From: Mastigias papua
Lineage: Eukaryota > Cnidaria > Scyphozoa > Rhizostomeae > Mastigiidae
Length of the DNA stretch: 64,000 nt
Direction of reading: 5' to 3'
Assembly (NCBI GenBank): GCA_964019165.1
Contig: OZ025278.1
Coordinates: 3,343,378 to 3,407,377 of the forward strand
Shown here in pieces: positions 58,240-64,000 of this stretch. Under the pieces are notes generated by a model. The model did no database searches, had not been told where the DNA came from, and saw only the letters and a program-made list of their open reading frames with translations. Each line of letters starts with the position of its first letter. Within the stretch, counting starts at the first letter, position 1. The position numbers and the translations under genes are program-made.

Positions 58240-60253
58240 GTGAGTTGTATAAATCTGAGGCCATTTTAGTATTAATTGAAATAGTAATAGTAATACTAAT
58301 GCTAGTTAGATCATTAATGACGTCATTGGTTTAAACATAGATTCGTGTATGCTTTCAGTCGTATTAGTTTGAGACCCGAGAATTGGCTTACCAGATATTT
58401 TGTTGTAGTTCGTGCTGTAGTTTCTGACTTTGCAGGCTATTCGGGCATTGTTCCACCATCGGTATTGACTCTCAGGACCAAAATTCACCCATAGTAATTG
58501 AAAAAATTTGACGGAATTTTGCCACCAACCTTGAAAGTTCTCGAAATTGCAAATATTAATAAGGGATGTTGTTCTTTTAGATTTTAGTGCATGGAGAGTT
58601 TTGTTGTAAGTTTCCGTTCGCTAGTTGATCTATTTTGAAATCTCATTGAAAGTATACAAATCTATTATTTCAACTAACAGAATATTTCCCAATTTTTAAG
58701 CCTGGTATTATACTACACGTCAATGTTTAGATTGATATTGTGTTATACATAATGTTTATACACTTGATACATATATTGTTGGCCTAGAGGCTCACACGCC
58801 TTATATCACTTTTTGAAGAAGCCGCGAGAATATTTTCTAGAGGCTTCCTTACACTATATGACGGGTGCTTACGCTGTAACACCCTTCATCATTAAATATA
58901 TTTTTCCAAAATTCCTCAAAATAATTAGGTCAGAGATGATTCGAAAAAAATACCAAAAGTTTATTGTATTAGCGTAGTTGTTACTGAAATCTAGTTGGAA
59001 AAGTCACACTAATTTCGACTACCTTTGAAATGATCTGCGTGAATATAGTTGCTCCAAATAGAAATTGCATAGGACTATCCCTTTGGAGACAAATTGACAA
59101 GTTGCGTTTTAATCTAACGTGCCAAGCTCCTCTAATATTCCATTTAATCACAAAATTAACTTGTAACGCGTAGAATATTGTTGACTACTCGAGAATTTTT
59201 ATTAAAATTTAGTTTATATTTAATTAAATTCTATAGATATCAAGTATGAATAGGAATAATATAATGGAATGTAAAGAATTAATCAGTTGATATTTTAATT
59301 TATTTTAAGAGGATATTTGTTGTTTATTAGTATACTAAGAGAAATTTTTATTATTTTAGTTCAGGGACAAATTATTGGTGTTGGACAGAGATATACAATG
59401 CAATTCATTACGCAATAAATAAACTTCCTTGAAAATTCATCAAAAGTTGTATTTTTAATTAGTATATGTTGCCTTTGAGTATCTTGAGGTATCGGTGATT
59501 GCAGTATCTTGAATGGTAGCCAGGTTGTAACGTGGTTAGTAGACGGTACTGGTACACTCTGACATACCGAAGTACTCCATATTACATACACGGAGGCGAT
59601 CTTAGGCCTAGGCCTAAAGCCTAGGCCTAATGTAGGTTTCAAACTCAGAAATAGAACACTCCTTTTCACTTTTCATTCAACCCAAAGACTAACTCTTAAG
59701 TATTACATACAGAGTGCATAATAATCACACAGTACATGACAAATGATAGATACAATGACGGATGCAACACATTGCCCGGAAAGTGTGTTTACTTCGTACA
59801 ACAGAAGTCAACATGAACGCAAAATTGGCACACGCAACATGACGGCTAAAGGAACATAATGCAATACAAAATATACTAGCACATAGAACACCGTTACGCT
59901 ACACAGGCAAGTGGATTGTGAATACCGTTGATATTCGATTACTTGAACTTTCACGGGAAACCGAGATTTTTAGCAGTTATGGAATGAATACTCATTTTCC
60001 TTGCGCACTTACATTTCTCAAGTGTTAATACAGTTGACATTCTACCCGATACCTATAATATTCGCTACTTCGAACCCCTGTTAACTCTAACACTCGATAT
60101 CTCGCGTGATATTCGATTTGTTTTGACATTTCGAGTCATCAAAGGCCAGCTGTATGGCAATAATATTATGGTGAGTTTTTACGACCTTTGTTGCTCGAAT
60201 CTGTGTACCTTACAGCGCTAGAAGCTGCTCAGATAGATAGGTTTGGCCAATAC
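58240..60253. other. Intergenic, no recognised gene
   Basis: AT-rich. The only structured item is the short palindrome at 59602-59630. Confidence 0.4.
59602..59630. repeat. Perfect 12-bp palindrome
   Basis: TTAGGCCTAGGC, loop CTAAA, then GCCTAGGCCTAA. The AGGCCT core is repeated within each arm. Confidence 0.85.
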
Positions 60254-60696
60254 ATACGGTGGACCATAAGGGTCGGACAAAACTTTTATTTGGTAGGACA
60301 GAACTTTGTTTTGACTGGACAAAACATTCTTGACTGGATAGGGCATTCTTTTGACAAAACTTTGTTTTGAATGAACAGGACTTCCTTTTGACTGAACAGA
60401 ACTTTCTTTTGACTGGACAAAACATTCTTTTGACTGTGCAACACTTTGTTTTCACTGTACAAAGATTGCTTTCTATATGAAAATGCTATTGTCTTTACAT
60501 ACTTAGACTTTACATACTTATATATTGGTAATATGTTTGAGTAAACGGAGAATACGAACCTTTGAGTTTGCCCAGTCAAAAGAAAGTTTTGTCCAGTGAA
60601 AAGAAAGTTTTGCCCAGTCAAAAGAATGATTTGTCTAGTGAAAAGAAAGTTGTCCTGTGAAAAGAAAGTTTTGTGTGACCCACAAGGGCCACCATA
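60254..60696. mobile_element. DNA element with inverted arrays of subterminal repeats
   Basis: The ends ACGGTGGACCATAAGGGTCG and GTGACCCACAAGGGCCACCA are imperfect inverted repeats. Inside the left end lie about seven copies of a ~20-29 bp unit (GGACAAAACATTCTTTTGACT type). Inside the right end lie about five copies of its reverse complement (AGTCAAAAGAAAGTTTTGTC). The middle is unique. AATAC on both sides (60249-60253, 60697-60701) may be a target duplication. Subterminal repeat arrays are typical transposase-binding regions of some DNA transposons. No transposase is present. Confidence 0.65.
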
Positions 60697-60744
60697 AATA
60701 CACGTTTTCATATACATGTTTTAACGATTATATATATCTATAAG

Positions 60745-61053
60745 AAACATGAGGCTCAATCAAGCAAAAACTAAGAAACATTAAGGAAATACGGGCAGGC
60801 TGAGTCTCAACACCAAAGTTGAAAATTTCTAGCGAGAATGTTCTCTATTATAAAATAGGAAACAAAATACAAACAACTTCTGTTTCCCAAATGTTTTTCG
60901 CTAAAACTTCTATTTCTCGTTTCACAACTGCCTTCTTGATACAGGAAGTTTCAAGAACTTTAAGAAAAACTATAAAGAAACATTTATGGCTGGATTTGAT
61001 AAAATTATAAGAAACGTCCAAGCTGAAGGGAGGAAGTTTGTTTCTTATAAACA
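60745..61053 (+). mobile_element. MITE-like repeat family C, copy 2
   Basis: Second copy of the repeat at 25528-25858, with ends ATAAGAAACATGAGGCTC and GTTTGTTTCTTAT. The outer ATAAGAAACA/TGTTTCTTAT inverted ends are clearest in this copy. Confidence 0.65.
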
Positions 61054-61147
61054 AGAAGCTTGTACTGTAGGGAAATCAACTGTGTGAAAAGTCTGTTGGT
61101 ACTACAGAACTTCACTATAGCACGAAAAAGCGGGAACATCCTTTTAG

Positions 61148-61187
61148 CATACTGAAAGCTTTTTCGTCCGACACTCGTCAGAGTACG
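61148..61187 (-). ncRNA. Hammerhead ribozyme-like motif, minus strand
   Basis: On the minus strand: CGTACT (stem I), CTGACGAG, short stem II TGTCGGAC, GAAA, an AAAGCTTT stem III, the triplet TTC, then AGTATG (stem I). Stem I has six pairs including one G-U. The layout is the same as in the plus-strand copy. Confidence 0.5.
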
Positions 61188-61235
61188 ATACGTCGGATAA
61201 CGATCGGTTCACCTTTCGGTCGTTATCCGACGTTT

Positions 61236-61276
61236 CATACTCTGACGAGTGTCAGACGAAAAACGCTTTCAGTATG
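61236..61276 (+). ncRNA. Hammerhead ribozyme-like motif, plus strand
   Basis: CATACT (61236-61241), CTGACGAG (61242-61249), short stem II, GAAA (61258-61261), stem III AAA/TTT with an ACGC-type loop, triplet TTC ending at 61270, and AGTATG (61271-61276). Compared with 7783-7824 the stem III loop differs while pairing is kept. Confidence 0.55.
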
Positions 61277-61313
61277 CTAAGAGAATGTTACCGCTTTATT
61301 GTGCTATAGTGAA

Positions 61314-62437
61314 ATCAACTATCTTGCTAGCTTTTCCAAACATAGCTAATACTTTTATATTAACTTTCTTACATACTAGGCAAATTGCATTAAATTCACA
61401 TTAAATACCCTCTTCTTAAAACATGGATTATATGACTGGAGCTGACTTAGAGGGTTTTGCATGTGTTTTTATCCCGAGTAATCGGCCATGAACAGAGCGT
61501 GGTCTCACCAGTTGTTCAAATTTTGTCAGCTCCTTATCAATCAATCATGGGTCAGTACCTATAAACAATATACCTATAAAAGTCTGAATTTTAACTTCAA
61601 AAAATATAATTTGAAGACATACAGAAGATAGGGGAAAATTTCGTAGGAATGAAAGTTGGTTTGACACTATTTAACTAGATGAAATAGCGACTCGTTTTTC
61701 CAGCACAAAAAAAATAGTAAAGTGCCTACTGTTAGCATAGGTTTTGTGACAACTCGGGCATGGCATCAGCAGGTGGGCTGGGGGACCTCAGCCCCCATAT
61801 TTGCAAGAAAGTGATTTTTCTAGCCTTTATCAAGCAATTTATGGAAAAGTCTCCTATATGTGAGATTTATTGGTTTCGTCAATACGATGCACCCCCCGTC
61901 TGTATTTTTGGATCTAAACAGCTCTCAGACATAGTGAGCTAAAAAGTACAGTTGGGCAATTAAACCTCCACTCCCGTCTCCTCCAAATTTTTTCAATATT
62001 ACCTTTTTATTAATGCTATTGAAGAGGTGACTTAATCATGATTTCTGTCTTCATTTCAAATTAAATCTTCTTACATTTTTGTACTTGCGTGTTTTGACTA
62101 ATGAATTAATACTTTTGTTATGGATTTAAAGTGCTTCAATAGGACAGATCGTAGTCTTCTACAAAAATAGGAAAGTCAGCTGATCCACCATAACTGACAT
62201 GCCAAGGTTTAAGGCCTGTCATTGACTGACATATCGGTCCATATTCACCTCTGAAAGCAAAGCCTGTTTGTCCCAGTACCACTTCAATACTCTACGATAG
62301 AATTTCATTCCCACTAATTGTCAACTCCTATCTACAATTGATGATGCTACCTGATGACATAGGTGCAAATGGGACTACTGAATATTTAGAGGAGTTCCAT
62401 TCCTTCTATAGTTTAAAGATTAAAAAATAATGCTACA
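61314..62437. other. Intergenic, no recognised gene
   Basis: AT-rich. A GGGCTGGGGGACCTCAGCCCCC patch near 61775 looks like a piece of a GC-rich transposon but has no partner end. Confidence 0.4.
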
Positions 62438-62439
62438 TA

Positions 62440-62624
62440 CAGTCAACCTTGCATAATTCGGATCGGTTTTATCCGGATTTTTGTATATTCCGGACAGAAT
62501 TGCTAAGTCCAATTAGTTTCCTATTAAAGTGCAACACTGAAAAAGTTTCTACGTAATCCGGATTTTCTGTAACCCGTACAAAATCAGCCAGTCCCGTGTG
62601 ATCCGAATTATGCGAGGTTGACTG
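62440..62624. mobile_element. pogo/Tigger-like MITE, 185 bp
   Basis: CAGTCAACCTTGCATAATTC and GAATTATGCGAGGTTGACTG form 24-bp inverted ends with one mismatch, flanked by TA on both sides (62438-62439, 62625-62626). Internal ATCCGGAT-type motifs repeat the subterminal sequence. There is no ORF. Confidence 0.85.
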
Positions 62625-62626
62625 TA

Positions 62627-63563
62627 TAACTCTTATTTGAAAAACAGAAATCATGGGTAGAGAAAGCTATGATATCGCCAACATATACGGATAAACTTTT
62701 CACCATTTGTCCATCTACCGAGTCCTTCTCATTTTGTCAGGTATTTGTGAGGACCTTAAATTCCTGTTCTACATTGGCAATATCTCTTCCCTTGCAACCG
62801 CCGTACTCAACACCTCTCTCTTCAATAGCCTGATCACAAAAAGTTTTATAACAACTAGTTAATAAACGTCACATGTTGAAAGTGGCTATTATTCCAGATT
62901 GAACGGTATTAGTAAGCAATCCGTACTAAACTGCATTGTTACAGTGAAAATCTTCTGGCTGTGACATGTAAAGTCTCTTACGAGGAGATCTGCTTACTAC
63001 AGTGTATCTAAAGGCCTCTTCAGCCCAAAAAGGCCCCATGGCTCCTGTTCATTACTTCTGCTGAGTATTCTGGCGCCCATATTTGGTAGTACCTGTTCCC
63101 GAATGCAGTCATGGGGTCATGCGCCTCAAAACCAAGGTATCGTGTAATTTTATATTCTTTATGTAACATTCCCTTGATGTAAACTTTTAAATTATGTATT
63201 TATTACATCCTTCCGTTATGAACTATAGTAAGAATACTATCGTTTCGTCCCGTGCCTCTCACTGCTGTTCTTCTGCATACCAGTAGCTTGGACTAATTTC
63301 TAGCAAGCATTTGTGTAAATGTATGGAATCGAAAGTTATAGACGGACTGTCACATCACTGCAAAGAATGATAAAATCTTGTTTCTTAGAACATAATATTT
63401 GGCCAACACGCTTCCGATTTCGTAGAAAAATTCTATACCATAAAATGAAAAAAATGGACACGAAAAATAGTGTGACGTGAAAGCATCGGAACGAGTTTCA
63501 ACACAGAATTTGAACACTATTAAAGTTCTATTTGATCTGAATTGTAAAGCAGTCTCGCTTAGG
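62627..63563. other. Intergenic, no recognised gene
   Basis: AT-rich, nothing recognised. Confidence 0.45.
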
Positions 63564-63571
63564 GTCTTGTT

Positions 63572-63716
63572 CAGGCACGCCTGCCCGCACCGAGGGCAGG
63601 GGGGGGCAATGTTTCTATTGAGGGCACATTATACACACTTTTGCACTAAAATAATTAAGTCATTGGAAAAGGCAGGAGGGGCAGCTGCCCCCTGCCCCCC
63701 AGCGTAGGCGCCCCTG
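63572..63716. mobile_element. hAT-like MITE, 145 bp, GC-rich
   Basis: It begins CAGGCACGCCTGCCC and ends GCGTAGGCGCCCCTG, imperfect inverted ends of the CAGGG-CGCC hAT style. The flanks GTCTTGTT (63564-63571) and CTCTTGTT (63717-63724) are an 8-bp target duplication with one difference, the length made by hAT transposases. Poly-G/C runs in the interior contrast strongly with the surroundings. Confidence 0.75.
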
Positions 63717-63724
63717 CTCTTGTT

Positions 63725-64000
63725 CATGTATCCGCGGCAATGATAATTTCCTTGAGAATTAGAAACCAATAAATAATCATAAACATTGCATCCAGTTACT
63801 TATTTAAAGTGCTTAGCTCCCAGTGAGCCATGTCATAGAGTTACACGCAGCAGGCTCAAACACAAGTAACAGTTTAAAAGTTTAAAAGCTAATGCTAACC
63901 ATCGCAAACGCAATTGGCTTGATCGTCGTCTTGACATTATTCATGTGGGTTTATCACTAGCACGAAATTTTAGGGTAGCTCATTATGCTTTTACAAAGTG
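63725..64000. other. Intergenic end of window
   Basis: No gene or repeat recognised. Confidence 0.4.

Larger units (their letters stand above)
61111..61313. repeat. 203-bp palindrome carrying two hammerhead-like motifs
   Basis: The left arm from TTCACTATAGCACGAAAAAG and the right arm ending CTTTATTGTGCTATAGTGAA are inverted copies (~95 bp each, roughly 85-90% identity) around a ~9-base centre between CGATCGG and CGGTCG. GAAATCAACT occurs on both outer sides (near 61072 and 61311). Each arm contains a hammerhead-like motif in opposite orientation. Related arms occur at 7776-7850 and 12378-12530, so this is a dispersed family. Confidence 0.85.

Noticed and set aside
60188..60717. Repetitive protein frames with FCPVKRKFCS-type units
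   Set aside because: They translate the inverted subterminal repeat arrays of a DNA element; units vary in length and frame.

Overview
This AT-rich window (about one-third G+C by eye) comes from an invertebrate animal genome. The evidence is GT-AG introns, a BEL/Pao LTR retrotransposon, Penelope-like and LINE remnants, many small terminal-inverted-repeat elements, long (AT)n tracts, and a host gene with a Crypton-derived (DUF3504-type) domain. I do not assign a species. The repertoire would fit a cnidarian, sponge, mollusc or similar lineage.

Layout. 1-1.2 kb holds broken LINE and Penelope-like element (PLE) coding pieces. 1.17-7.44 kb is a complete BEL/Pao element on the minus strand: identical-looking 436-bp LTRs, a 4-bp target duplication and one open 1748-codon gag-pol. 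It landed inside the GIY-YIG endonuclease of the PLE, whose reading frame resumes on the other side. About 100 bp beyond the PLE stop lies a hammerhead-ribozyme-like motif, then (AT)n tracts and a tRNA-headed SINE-like repeat. From 8.5 to 36.5 kb I recognise no host gene. That stretch holds at least six inverted-repeat elements (Tc1/mariner-type and others, one of 1.7 kb with ~59-bp TIRs), three small interspersed repeat families, microsatellites and minus-strand LINE 3' ends.

Two host genes lie in 36.5-57.7 kb, both on the plus strand. Gene 1 (36605-43751) has two coding exons whose splice phases match across a 5.1-kb intron. It encodes a ~684-aa protein with an inactivated Crypton-type tyrosine-recombinase-like domain, a basic NLS-like patch and a SUMO-interaction-like motif, so it is probably a nuclear regulator. 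Gene 2 (45551-57664) is assembled from exon phases. It has a Cys-motif first exon resembling the N-terminus of M-RIP (myosin phosphatase Rho-interacting protein), a 2.9-kb coiled-coil exon, a 26-nt microexon and three small 3' exons (~1222 aa). It also has a possible alternative first exon and an alternative last exon.

57.7-64 kb is again intergenic and repeat-rich. It contains an element with inverted arrays of subterminal repeats, a 203-bp palindrome carrying two oppositely oriented hammerhead-like motifs related to the one beside the PLE, a pogo/Tigger-like MITE, and a GC-rich hAT-like MITE with a nearly perfect 8-bp target duplication. Exon models rest on splice consensus, phase and frame only; no transcript data were available.
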